Source: JALORV01 sp963780715 (GTDB lineage: Bacteria > Pseudomonadota > Gammaproteobacteria > Burkholderiales > Burkholderiaceae_F). From it: 64,000 nucleotides of DNA. The stretch is taken from the NCBI GenBank assembly GCA_963780715.1, contig CAWADK010000002.1, positions 62,001 to 126,000 of the forward strand, read 5' to 3'. Below, in pieces: positions 52,375 to 60,394 of this stretch; within the stretch, counting starts at the first letter, position 1; each line of letters starts with the position of its first letter. Below the pieces are notes generated by a model, which ran no database searches, was not told where the DNA came from, and saw only the letters and a list, made by a program, of their open reading frames with translations. A program made the position numbers and the translations under genes.

Positions 52375-53304
52375 ATGGACACCTTCATCCAGCAGATCCT
52401 CAACGGCCTCGTGCTCGGCAGCATGTATTCGCTGATCGCGCTCGGCTACACGATGGTCTACGGGATCCTGAACCTGATCAATTTCGCCCATGGCGACGTG
52501 CTCACCGTCGGCGCGCTGACGGCGCTGTCCACGATCCTGCTGCTGCAGACACTATTCCCGGGACTGCCGGGCTGGGTCCTGATCTGCGCCGGGCTGCTCG
52601 CCGCGATTCCGGTGTGCGTGGTGCTGAGCCTCGTCATCGAGCGCGTCGCGTATCGGCCGCTGCGCAACGCGCCGCGGCTGGCGCCACTCATCACGGCGAT
52701 CGGCGTTTCGATCGTCATCCAGACGGTCGCGATGCTGGTCTGGGGCCGCAATTACATGACGTTCCCGCAGTTGCTGCCGACCGCCCCGATCGAGTTCGCC
52801 GGTGCCACCGTGACGGTGACCAAGCTGCTCGTGATTGCGTTGTCCGCGCTGGTGATGATCGGCCTGATGCTGCTGGTCAACCGCACCAAGCTCGGCCGTG
52901 CCATGCGCGCCACCGCGGAAAATCCACGCGTTGCAGGGCTGATGGGCGTCAACCCGAACTTCGTCATCGCAGCGACGTTCGCGATCGGTGCCGCACTGGC
53001 CGCGCTGGCCGGCGTGATGCTCGCCGCGACTTACGGCGTTGCCCACTTCTACATGGGCTTCCTGCCCGGGCTGAAGGCTTTCACGGCGGCGGTGCTCGGC
53101 GGCATCGGCAACATCCCGGGCGCCATGCTGGGCGGCCTGCTGCTCGGGCTGATCGAGGCACTCGGCGCCGGCTACATCGGCCAACTCACAGGCGGTGTAC
53201 TGGGCAGTCATTACCAGGATGTCTTCGCGTTCCTGATCCTGGTGATCGTGCTGATCTTCCGGCCGTCGGGCCTGCTCGGCGAGCGCGTGGCGGACCGGGC
53301 CTAG
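52375..53304 (+). CDS. livH: Branched-chain amino acid ABC transporter permease LivH
   Basis: A 309-residue permease with about eight hydrophobic helices. The start DTFIQQILNGLVLGSMYSLIALGYTMVYGI (parts QQILNGLVLGSMYSL and GYTMVYGILNLINFAHGD) is the LivH hallmark. The EAA-like cytoplasmic loop is GRAMRATAENPRVAGLMGV. ATG 52375 is chosen; longer upstream codons cross the terminator. The livM start follows two bases after its stop. Confidence 0.95.
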   Translation: MDTFIQQILNGLVLGSMYSLIALGYTMVYGILNLINFAHGDVLTVGALTALSTILLLQTLFPGLPGWVLICAGLLAAIPVCVVLSLVIERVAYRPLRNAPRLAPLITAIGVSIVIQTVAMLVWGRNYMTFPQLLPTAPIEFAGATVTVTKLLVIALSALVMIGLMLLVNRTKLGRAMRATAENPRVAGLMGVNPNFVIAATFAIGAALAALAGVMLAATYGVAHFYMGFLPGLKAFTAAVLGGIGNIPGAMLGGLLLGLIEALGAGYIGQLTGGVLGSHYQDVFAFLILVIVLIFRPSGLLGERVADRA

Positions 53305-53306
53305 CC

Positions 53307-54437
53307 ATGGGTTCCCTGCTGCCTCGCCTGTCACAGAACCGGAATGCGGTCTGGATCGCGACAGCCATCATCGCCATTGCGCTGCTGCTGCTTCCGTTCG
53401 CGGCCGGCCTGTTGGGCAACGCGTGGGTACGCGCACTGGCATTCGCCTGCCTCTACGTGCTCCTGGCGCTGGGACTCAACATCGTCGTTGGCTTCGCAGG
53501 CCTGCTGGACCTGGGATACATCGCGTTCTACGCCGTCGGTGCGTACATGTACGCCCTGCTCGCCTCGCCACACCTGACCTCCACTTTTCCGTGGATTGCG
53601 CAGATGTTCCCGGGCGGTCTGCACAACTCCATCTGGTTCGTGATCCCGTTTGGCGCAGGCCTGGCAGCGATGTTCGGCATCCTGCTCGGTGCGCCGGTGC
53701 TGAAGCTGCGCGGGGATTACCTGGCAATCGTCACGCTCGGCTTCGGTGAGATCATCCGCATCTTCCTGAACAACCTGAACGCCCCCGTCAACATCACCAA
53801 CGGTCCACAGGGCATCACGCTGATCGACCCGATCTCGTTCGGCAGCGTCAGCCTTGCCAAGACCCAGCACTTCCTTGGCATCACCGTGCCGTCGGTGCAC
53901 CTGTATTACTACCTGTTCCTGGTGCTGGTGCTGATTGCGATCGTCATCTGCGTGCGGCTGCAGGACTCTCGCCTTGGCCGCGCCTGGATGGCAATCCGCG
54001 AGGACGAGGTTGCGGCCAAGGCGATGGGCATCAACGTACGCAACGTCAAGCTGCTCGCGTTTTCGCTCGGTGCGACCTTCGGTGGCGTGTCGGGTGCGAT
54101 GTTCTCCGCGTTCCAGGGCTTCGTCTCGCCGGAGTCGTTCACGCTGAACGAGTCGATCATCGTGCTGGCGATGGTCGTGCTGGGCGGGCTCGGACACATT
54201 CCCGGCGTCGTGCTTGGTGCCGTGCTGTTGTCGATTTTCCCTGAAGTGCTGCGCCACACCGTCACTCCGGTGCAGACCTTCCTCTTCGGCCACGTGGTCG
54301 TCGACGCCGAAGTGCTGCGCATGATGCTCTACGGGCTGGCGATGGTGCTGATCATGCTGTATCGACCCAAGGGACTGTGGCCCGCGCCCGAGCATGGCGT
54401 CAACCCGTCCAGCCGCGCAGCGGCTCGGGGGACCTGA
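53307..54437 (+). CDS. livM: Branched-chain amino acid ABC transporter permease LivM
   Basis: A 376-residue second permease. Features: YVLLALGLNIVVGFAGLLDLGYIAFYAVGAY (parts LGLNIVVGFAGLLDLGY and FYAVGAY), LRGDYLAIVTLGFGEIIRI, NITNGPQGI and the coupling loop GRAWMAIREDEVAAKAMGIN. The long N-terminus and ten or so helices are normal for LivM. It is followed by livG after one base. Confidence 0.95.
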   Translation: MGSLLPRLSQNRNAVWIATAIIAIALLLLPFAAGLLGNAWVRALAFACLYVLLALGLNIVVGFAGLLDLGYIAFYAVGAYMYALLASPHLTSTFPWIAQMFPGGLHNSIWFVIPFGAGLAAMFGILLGAPVLKLRGDYLAIVTLGFGEIIRIFLNNLNAPVNITNGPQGITLIDPISFGSVSLAKTQHFLGITVPSVHLYYYLFLVLVLIAIVICVRLQDSRLGRAWMAIREDEVAAKAMGINVRNVKLLAFSLGATFGGVSGAMFSAFQGFVSPESFTLNESIIVLAMVVLGGLGHIPGVVLGAVLLSIFPEVLRHTVTPVQTFLFGHVVVDAEVLRMMLYGLAMVLIMLYRPKGLWPAPEHGVNPSSRAAARGT

Positions 54438-54438
54438 G

Positions 54439-55230
54439 ATGGCCGACGTCGTGCTGCGCGTTGCGGGCGTGAACAAGCGCTTCGGCGGACTGCAGGCGCT
54501 GTCGGACGTCGGCATCGAGATCACGCGCGGCGAGATCTACGGACTGATCGGGCCGAATGGCGCGGGCAAGACGACGTTCTTCAACGTCATCACGGGCCTC
54601 TACTCGCCGGACTCCGGCACCTTCGAACTCGACGGCAAACCCTACTCGCCGACCGAGGTGCACCGCGTCGCCCAGGCCGGCATCGCGCGCACGTTCCAGA
54701 ACATCCGGCTCTTCCCCGACATGACAGCGCTCGAGAACGTCATGGTCGGCCGCCATGTGCGCACGCACGCGACGGCACTCGGCGCGATCCTGCGCACCCG
54801 CCGCACGGTCGAGGAAGAGCGCGGCATCAAGGCCCGTTCGCTCGAACTGCTCGACTATGTCGGCATCCGCAAGTACGCGGACTTCCAGGCGCGCACCCTG
54901 TCGTATGGGGATCAGCGCCGCCTGGAGATCGCACGCGCGCTGGCGACCGAGCCCAAGCTTCTGGCGCTCGACGAGCCCGCGGCGGGCATGAACGCGACGG
55001 AGAAGATCGCGCTGCGCGGCCTGCTGGAGGCCATCAGTCGCGATCGCATCACGATCCTGCTGATCGAACACGATGTGAAGCTCGTGATGGGGCTGTGCGA
55101 CCGCGTGACGGTGCTCGACTACGGAAAGATGATCGCCGTCGGCGCGCCGGCGGAAGTGCAGAGCAATGCCGCGGTCATCGAGGCGTACCTCGGCGGTGGC
55201 CACAAGGCCGTGGCCACGAAGGCGGCGTAA
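54439..55230 (+). CDS. livG: Branched-chain amino acid ABC transporter ATPase LivG
   Basis: A 263-residue ABC ATPase. Walker A GPNGAGKTTFFN, Q-loop RTFQNIRLFPDMTALENVMVG (part), signature LSYGDQRRLEIARAL, Walker B LLALDEPAAGMN and H-loop LLIEHDVKLVMGL are present, with the LivG-type insertion after the Q-loop. ATG 54439 is used, giving MADVVLRVAGVNKRF; the frame is open further upstream inside livM. Confidence 0.95.
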   Translation: MADVVLRVAGVNKRFGGLQALSDVGIEITRGEIYGLIGPNGAGKTTFFNVITGLYSPDSGTFELDGKPYSPTEVHRVAQAGIARTFQNIRLFPDMTALENVMVGRHVRTHATALGAILRTRRTVEEERGIKARSLELLDYVGIRKYADFQARTLSYGDQRRLEIARALATEPKLLALDEPAAGMNATEKIALRGLLEAISRDRITILLIEHDVKLVMGLCDRVTVLDYGKMIAVGAPAEVQSNAAVIEAYLGGGHKAVATKAA

Positions 55231-55232
55231 AC

Positions 55233-55353
55233 ATGGCTGAAGTTGTCGTTCGCGGTCTGCTCGCTCGGCTCGCCGCCCGCTGGCGCGATTCCGGGACCCC
55301 CTCCCCGGCCCTCCCCCGCGAGAGGGAAGGAGCACGCGTTGCTGGAGTGGCGC
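55233..55353 (+). repeat. Duplicated livF start plus inserted C-rich repeat
   Basis: ATGGCTGAAGTTGTCGTTCG at 55233 repeats the livF start ATGGCTGACGTTGTCCTTCG at 55354 with two mismatches. Between them is a C-rich, partly palindromic stretch (CCCTCCCCCGCGAGAGGG core, about 55310-55326) similar to the central stems of the nested-palindrome element. The upstream ATG opens a 42-codon ORF ending at 55361, overlapping the livF start by eight bases. It looks like a small repeat inserted at the gene start with duplication of the flank. Confidence 0.6.
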
Positions 55354-56073
55354 ATGGCTGACGTTGTCCTTCGCGTCGCTGGGCTGAAAGTTGCCTACGG
55401 TGGTATCCAGGCCGTCAAGGGCGTCGACCTCGAGGTGCGCGCCGGCGAGCTGGTGACGCTGATCGGCGCCAATGGCGCCGGCAAGACCTCGACACTCAAG
55501 GCGATCACCGGCACGCAGGCGTGGGCCGGTGAGATCGACTACATGGGCCGTACGACGCGCGGCCAGGCTTCGTATCAGTTGCTTGCGCAGGGGCTGGCGA
55601 TGGTGCCCGAGGGCCGCGGCGTGTTCGCGCGCATGACCGTGACCGAGAACCTGCAGATGGGTGCCTTCGTGCGCAATGATGCCGACGGCATCCGTCGCGA
55701 CATCGACGAGATGTTCACGATCTTCCCCCGGCTCAAGGAGCGCTCGAAGCAGCTCGCCGGCACGCTGTCGGGCGGCGAGCAGCAGATGCTCGCCATGGCG
55801 CGTGCGCTGATGAGCCAGCCCAAACTGTTGCTGCTGGATGAGCCTTCGATGGGCCTGTCGCCCATCATGGTCGAGAAGATCTTCGAGGTGATACGCACCG
55901 TGGCGGCACGCAAGGTGCCGATGCTGCTGGTCGAGCAGAACGCACGGCTGGCGCTGGAAGCGGCGCACCGCGCGTACGTGATGGACTCGGGCCTGATCAC
56001 GCTGAGCGGCGAAGCCCGCTCTTTGCTCACGGACCCGAAAGTGCGCGAAGCCTATCTCGGCGAAGCCGCCTGA
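55354..56073 (+). CDS. livF: Branched-chain amino acid ABC transporter ATPase LivF
   Basis: A 239-residue ABC ATPase. Walker A GANGAGKTSTLKAI, Q-loop and LivF-typical GLAMVPEGRGVFARMTV, signature LSGGEQQMLAMARAL, Walker B LLLLDEPSMGLSP and H-loop LLVEQNARLAL are seen. ATG 55354 gives MADVVLRVAGLKVAYGG. GAGTGG stands upstream, and the 42-codon upstream ORF could couple translation across the unusual 123-base gap from livG. Confidence 0.95.
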   Translation: MADVVLRVAGLKVAYGGIQAVKGVDLEVRAGELVTLIGANGAGKTSTLKAITGTQAWAGEIDYMGRTTRGQASYQLLAQGLAMVPEGRGVFARMTVTENLQMGAFVRNDADGIRRDIDEMFTIFPRLKERSKQLAGTLSGGEQQMLAMARALMSQPKLLLLDEPSMGLSPIMVEKIFEVIRTVAARKVPMLLVEQNARLALEAAHRAYVMDSGLITLSGEARSLLTDPKVREAYLGEAA

Positions 56074-56190
56074 AAGTGGCATCGCGCCGGCGCGGTGTGG
56101 AAAGGGCTGGCCCGCGCGGGCATGCCGTCCTTCGCGTTCACGCGAGGAGCCGCGACTCAGCCGCCACCGGGTGCGGCTTCATGCGACGTG

Positions 56191-57042
56191 ATGCCGGGCA
56201 AGCCGATGACTGAGCACGACCACCTGCATCCACTGCGGCCCCTGCTCAGGAACTGGGTCTGGGAGCATGGTCGTGTCGGCACCCGCTATCTCGACTGCAC
56301 GGACGGCGAGATCAAATTCGACGACGGCAAGAAGGCACGCTTCGCGGCGGAGAGCATCTTCTACGCACCGCTCGGTGGAGACGCCGACGGCGCAGCCGAA
56401 GCATCGGGCCCTGCCATCCATGAAGGAGCATTGGCCCGCTTCCTGCGAGCGGCCCAGCTCGGCACGCCGGAAGATGCCGGCACTGTGACGGATGTTCAAC
56501 GCGCCGTGCAGGACTGCGTGGAGCTTGGCCTCGTGTGCGCTTACCAGCAATTCGCCCGGCAGGCCCTTGCGAAGTACGCGCTCGAACCGATGTTCGAAGA
56601 CGAGATCCGTGCCGCCGTCGTCAGCGATGTTCGCGGCAAATACGTCGGACTGCGCGTGCAACTGGCGCTTTACGACTTCACCGTGTTCTACGGCCTGCCG
56701 GCGCCGCTGCTGATCAGCGAGGCGCCCTTCATCGACTGGCGCGTGCAGGCGAAGCCGGTGCAGCCGTTCGTCTCGCTGCCGCTGGGACCGTACTGCATTC
56801 TGGTCGGCACACCGTCCGGAAAGAAGAGTCGGGCCGGGCCCGTGCTCTGGAAGACGGTCGGCGCCATGGGGCCATTCAAGGACCACAACCGCTACATCGT
56901 CGAGTACGCACAGCGGTGGATCGTGGCGACATCGGACGATGAGCTCGTCGCCCTGCAGGACCGCTTCGCTCCGGACAAGGACAGCGGCTCGGCGCGCAAG
57001 CCAGCCGTGACGAACGCAGCAGCGCATCCCGCAGATCGTTGA
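56191..57042 (+). CDS. Hypothetical protein
   Basis: A 283-residue protein with no signal peptide or membrane span. Visible parts include LLRNWVWEHGRVGTRYLD, a central helical region (CVELGLVCAYQQFARQALAKY, ends quoted) and C-terminal LPLGPYCILVGTP with FKDHNRYIVEYAQRWIVATSDDEL (part NRYIVEYAQRWI). I recognise no family; the last segment faintly recalls DUF4238-type proteins. ATG 56206 is an alternative start. Its codon use resembles its neighbours. It stands alone, 117 bases after livF. Confidence 0.7.
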   Translation: MPGKPMTEHDHLHPLRPLLRNWVWEHGRVGTRYLDCTDGEIKFDDGKKARFAAESIFYAPLGGDADGAAEASGPAIHEGALARFLRAAQLGTPEDAGTVTDVQRAVQDCVELGLVCAYQQFARQALAKYALEPMFEDEIRAAVVSDVRGKYVGLRVQLALYDFTVFYGLPAPLLISEAPFIDWRVQAKPVQPFVSLPLGPYCILVGTPSGKKSRAGPVLWKTVGAMGPFKDHNRYIVEYAQRWIVATSDDELVALQDRFAPDKDSGSARKPAVTNAAAHPADR

Positions 57043-57109
57043 CGCTTCTCACGCCGGAGGGCACGCGTGGCGACCGGCGCTGCGGTTGTCCGGTCGCGAC
57101 ACCGTGGGC

Positions 57110-57143
57110 ACCAAAGAAAACGGCCCGGCAGCAGCCGGGCCGT
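57110..57143 (-). terminator. Rho-independent terminator of the tannase-like gene
   Basis: On the reverse strand ACGGCCCGGC pairs perfectly with GCCGGGCCGT (57143-57120) around a 4-base loop, followed by TTTTCTTT. It begins about 20 bases after the stop codon at 57164. Confidence 0.85.
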
Positions 57144-57163
57144 CCTGACTCAGTGCCCGTGCA

Positions 57164-58663
57164 TCAGGGCACGAACAACTTCGCGCACCGCCCGGTGGCG
57201 CCCGGAGCATCGACGATGAGGCCGCCGCGGCCGATGCACTGGTCGGGTGGCAGCGGCGTGCGCTGTTCGACATGGCGCACCAGCAGGTCGAATGCCTTCT
57301 GTGCATGCGGCATGATCAGCTCGAGCTGCGGGAACGTGTCCTGGTACGTCTCGATATGGTTGCCGTTCTGGACTTCATACAGACGATACTGCGGCTCCCG
57401 GTTCCAGCGCCCCCAGGCATTGCCATGGCCCTTGCCGGGATGATCGTCCTGCTGCGCTTCGACGCGCCGCGCATACGCGCGCGCATGATGGTTGATCGGC
57501 AGCAGTGCATCCATCGTCCCGGCAACCGTGATCAAGGGGCGCTTGATCTTTCCGGTCGTCGCAAAGGCGGCAATGTTTTCACCCACGTCGGACTCCGACA
57601 GGCGTGCGTAGTAGTTGTAGTTGGCAGTGCCATTGTTGGCATAGGTATCGAACTTCGGGTCCAGCCGCTTCTGCCACTGACACTGCGTCACTTCCCAGAA
57701 TGAGTTGGAGTGGTTCTGCCAGAAGGAAGTAGCCGCGTTGGCAACAATGTCCGGCGGATAGCCGGCCGAGAGGAAATTCTTGGCAGCGGTACTCGTCGCC
57801 GAGAATCCGGACGCCAGGTAATCGGGCCAGTTCAGCACGGCCTTCGGTAAATCGTTGAGCAGGTTCGGGTCGCGCTCATCGACGTACGTGCCTTCCCAGT
57901 CCACGCCACCATCAAAGAGATCCGGAGCCGTCTCTACCGCACGCCGGACCTGATAGCCACCGTTGGACGTGCCGACCGCATATGTGTAACGCGGCCAATG
58001 GCCGTAGTGCGCTTTCACACCACTCCGAGCTACCTTGGCGGCGCGAACGATGAACTCCTGCCAGCGCGTAAACGGCTGGTCGTCATCGTTGTCGTAGAAG
58101 TTGACCCAGACCGTGGAAGTCGGGTTCAGGCGACAGGCGAGTGCATTCGGCGGTGTCGCGCTGTTCAACGAAGTGATACGCAGATTAAGCACGCCCTTGT
58201 TCTGCGATGCGTACGCATAGCCCTTCTGGATGACGAAGTCGCTCCAGGCAAAGTCACCATTGAATTCACTGCGCGTGCCCGATGCGCCCGCGACGACGAG
58301 CTTGCCGTTCCAGTCGTTCGGCAGACGCAACAGGAAACGACCCTGGTTGGTCGGATCGTTCGCGAAGCGCGCCTGGATCTGGAGCCCCGGCACGACCCGG
58401 GTGATGGGCGGACGCTTGGGCTCACTTGGCGCGATCGTGGCGCGGTCGGTCTGCGGCGTGAATGCGCCGGCCGGCAGCGTGGGGATCGAGTTGTTCGCAG
58501 GCGTCGTCGCGGCATTGGTCGTCGTCAGATCCGTGCTCTCGAAACAGACGGCGTCGACCAGTTGTCCGCTCAACTGTGCAAGCACACGTTCACAGCGGGT
58601 TTGCGCGGCCGCCACACTGGGCAAAAGTACCAGCGCCAGCACGGCGGCAGAAGTTCGAAACAT
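57164..58663 (-). CDS. Secreted tannase/feruloyl-esterase-like alpha/beta hydrolase
   Basis: A 499-residue exported protein. The signal peptide (MFRTSAAVLALVLLPSVAAAQ, cleaved after AAA) precedes a hydrolase with the nucleophile elbow VGTSNGGYQVRRAVE (Gly-x-Ser-x-Gly form), an acid-loop candidate near TVAGTMDALLPINHHARAYAR (part) and a C-terminal His in NGNHIETYQD. An oxyanion region FLLRLPNDWNGKLVVAG is typical of tannase-like and PHB-oligomer hydrolases. GGAGGA lies before ATG 58663. The substrate is unknown; polymer ester cleavage outside the cytoplasm is likely. Confidence 0.78.
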   Translation of the reverse strand: MFRTSAAVLALVLLPSVAAAQTRCERVLAQLSGQLVDAVCFESTDLTTTNAATTPANNSIPTLPAGAFTPQTDRATIAPSEPKRPPITRVVPGLQIQARFANDPTNQGRFLLRLPNDWNGKLVVAGASGTRSEFNGDFAWSDFVIQKGYAYASQNKGVLNLRITSLNSATPPNALACRLNPTSTVWVNFYDNDDDQPFTRWQEFIVRAAKVARSGVKAHYGHWPRYTYAVGTSNGGYQVRRAVETAPDLFDGGVDWEGTYVDERDPNLLNDLPKAVLNWPDYLASGFSATSTAAKNFLSAGYPPDIVANAATSFWQNHSNSFWEVTQCQWQKRLDPKFDTYANNGTANYNYYARLSESDVGENIAAFATTGKIKRPLITVAGTMDALLPINHHARAYARRVEAQQDDHPGKGHGNAWGRWNREPQYRLYEVQNGNHIETYQDTFPQLELIMPHAQKAFDLLVRHVEQRTPLPPDQCIGRGGLIVDAPGATGRCAKLFVP

Positions 58664-58792
58664 GGGGAGTTCCTCCTCGCGGTCAATTGGTTTGTTGTTG
58701 TTACCGCCATAGCGCACGGCCGAAGACTCGTCCGGGCACCCGAGCGGGACCGCGAGCGTAAGCGGACGTCGTGCAATTCCGCAACCACTCTT

Positions 58793-58972
58793 TCATGACA
58801 GCGCACCGTCGGGGTGCACGCGAACGAGCGGGAACCTCAACGACGGCAGGATGATGAGCCAAACCGGTGGAAAATCGCCCAATTGCCAGCGACCTGAGCC
58901 GAGCACCGCCGCAAGGAGAGCAGCGCCGAGGAAATGGACTCCGTGCGCCGACCAGCGGTGACACGGGGTCAC
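58793..58972 (-). CDS. Possible small membrane protein
   Basis: A frame of 59 residues from a GTG at 58972, with a Pro/Trp-rich hydrophobic middle (HFLGAALLAAVLG, PPVWLIILPSL). It follows the 68-residue gene on the same strand. No ribosome binding site is convincing and no family is recognised, so it may be chance. Confidence 0.3.
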   Translation of the reverse strand: MTPCHRWSAHGVHFLGAALLAAVLGSGRWQLGDFPPVWLIILPSLRFPLVRVHPDGALS

Positions 58973-59006
58973 GCACTGGCCGGGCTCCGGATCGTCCTCA
59001 TGACTT

Positions 59007-59213
59007 CTACGCCGCGCGCACTGCCATACCGGCATGCGCGTCGGCGTTCGCGGCCATCACGCGAGGCTCAACCGCCTCGTTGAAGTCCACGAAATATGCC
59101 TCGGGAAAGCGTTCGACGAACTCCGCGGCGACGTTGAAGACCACCACCGCGAACATCGCGAACATCACGAAGGCATAGAAGAAGTCGTTCTTCGCCTCAT
59201 GCTTGCGTTTCAT
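59007..59213 (-). CDS. Small single-pass membrane protein, hypothetical
   Basis: A 68-residue protein: a basic start (MKRKHEAKND), one hydrophobic helix (FFYAFVMFAMFAVVVFNVAA) and a soluble tail with FVERFPEAYFVDFNEAVEPR. AAGGAG stands six bases before the ATG, strong support for translation. A terminator hairpin lies only about 30 bases upstream, so expression may depend on read-through or a hidden promoter. Family unknown; the size and shape recall accessory subunits of membrane complexes, but nothing nearby supports that. Confidence 0.65.
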   Translation of the reverse strand: MKRKHEAKNDFFYAFVMFAMFAVVVFNVAAEFVERFPEAYFVDFNEAVEPRVMAANADAHAGMAVRAA

Positions 59214-59240
59214 GACACTCTCCTTGCGGTTGGCTGCACC

Positions 59241-59279
59241 AAAGAAAAAGCCCGGAGGCGTTCGACGCGATCCGGGCTT
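59241..59279 (-). terminator. Rho-independent terminator ending a short reverse-strand unit
   Basis: On the reverse strand AAGCCCGGA (59279-59271) pairs with TCCGGGCTT (59256-59248), followed by TTTCTTT. It comes 19 bases after the stop of a 55-codon ORF and just before the ribosome binding site of the 68-residue protein. Confidence 0.8.
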
Positions 59280-59297
59280 GGATGCAGCCGGGTCCAG

Positions 59298-59465
59298 CTA
59301 CACGCCTGGACCTCCGCCCGGATCATGGGCCTGCATGGACAGGCTTGACCGCGCGCCGGCCAGCGACGCGGTCTCGACAGGCATTTCAGCCTGCCGACAC
59401 AGGTCAGTCACGAATGCGAACTGGGGTCGCTTCGTGGCGCCGAGTGTGCCGATCGCGTCGCTCAT
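59298..59465 (-). CDS. Putative 55-residue microprotein (or ORF within an sRNA)
   Basis: A 55-codon ORF starting MSDAIGTLGATKRPQFAFV and ending GGGPGV, with two Cys/Met-bearing short helices (DLCRQAEMPVETASLAG). It has no signal peptide and no known family. It is enclosed by a good promoter (59508-59536) and a terminator (59241-59279), making a unit of roughly 260 bases. The ribosome binding site is weak (GAG only), so the transcript could instead be a regulatory RNA. Too short for usual gene callers. Confidence 0.45.
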   Translation of the reverse strand: MSDAIGTLGATKRPQFAFVTDLCRQAEMPVETASLAGARSSLSMQAHDPGGGPGV

Positions 59466-59507
59466 CTCTGAACCTTTACCAATGCCGGCGGGATTGCCGG
59501 TGTCGAA

Positions 59508-59536
59508 ATCCTAGGCCGATGCAGGCCACGCATCAA
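59508..59536 (-). promoter_or_regulatory. Sigma-70-like promoter of the short reverse-strand unit
   Basis: On the reverse strand TTGATG (59536-59531) and TAGGAT (59513-59508) are separated by exactly 17 bases. It points toward the 55-codon ORF, whose ATG is about 43 bases downstream. Confidence 0.55.
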
Positions 59537-59666
59537 TCACATTTGTGCGTGAATATTCGGCAGCGCGTTGATGCCCGGATCGGTGCCGCGGACGTCCACC
59601 GGGTCCAGGGGGAGTCCGACGAGTGTTGCCTTTATGCTGCCGACTCAGGTTCGAAGGGAGACTGAA

Positions 59667-60179
59667 GTGAGCAAGTTTTCAGAGAAGGTCAAGGAAGAAT
59701 TTCTGGCGCTCTTGCCGCCCACGATATTCTTCTTCGTCGCGCTGCACATCGTCGCACTTGTGCGCGCGCTGATGGTTCACGGAACCGGGCTCCCGGTCAG
59801 TTCGTCAGGGCAGATCGCAGTGGGCGCCCTCATCCTGGGCAAGGCCGTGCTGCTGGCCGACCTGATGCCGGCAATCAATCGATTTCCGGACAAGCCGCTT
59901 GCCTACAACGTTGCCTGGAAAACGGCGATCTACTTTCTGATTGCCACCTTCATTCACTATCTCGAGCGCCTCGTGGACTTCTGGAAGCAGGCCGGCGGTT
60001 TTGCGGCTGCGAACGAAAAGCTGCTTGCGACCATCGTCTGGCCGCATTTCCTCGGCATCCAGATCGTGCTGCTCGTCCTGATACTCAATTACTGCGTGCT
60101 GCGTGAACTCGGCCGTGCGCTGGGTTCCAGGAAGCTGCTGACGCTGTTTTTTGGCGACACGGTTGGAACGCGCATCTGA
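59667..60179 (+). CDS. Hypothetical multi-pass membrane protein
   Basis: A 170-residue protein with four hydrophobic helices: PTIFFFVALHIVALVRAL, GQIAVGALILGKAVLLADL, AWKTAIYFLIATFIHYLER and FLGIQIVLLVLILNYCVLREL. Both ends are charged and probably cytoplasmic (SKFSEKVKEEF; LGRALGSRK). GGGAG lies six bases before GTG 59667. No family is recognised. It is divergent from the short reverse-strand unit, sharing its 200-base upstream region. Confidence 0.72.
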   Translation: MSKFSEKVKEEFLALLPPTIFFFVALHIVALVRALMVHGTGLPVSSSGQIAVGALILGKAVLLADLMPAINRFPDKPLAYNVAWKTAIYFLIATFIHYLERLVDFWKQAGGFAAANEKLLATIVWPHFLGIQIVLLVLILNYCVLRELGRALGSRKLLTLFFGDTVGTRI

Positions 60180-60394
60180 CCGCATCGACCGTCGCTGGAT
60201 CGAGCGCGGTGGCGAGCGTCGATCGCTCTGCACCGACACCGTCTTATGGCTACGGTATTCCATTGCGAGTCCGCACCGGCCACGGGCGGAACTTGGACAG
60301 CACGACCGAACTGCCGCATAGTGGACGTCTTGCCCGCCGGGCAACGACCGCTGCACAAGGCTGCAGGAGTGCGGCAACAACACAGGAGACAGCC

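Noticed and set aside
54400..56082. A 560-codon reverse-strand frame opposite livG and livF
   Set aside because: It runs antisense to two clear ABC ATPase genes and has no domain.
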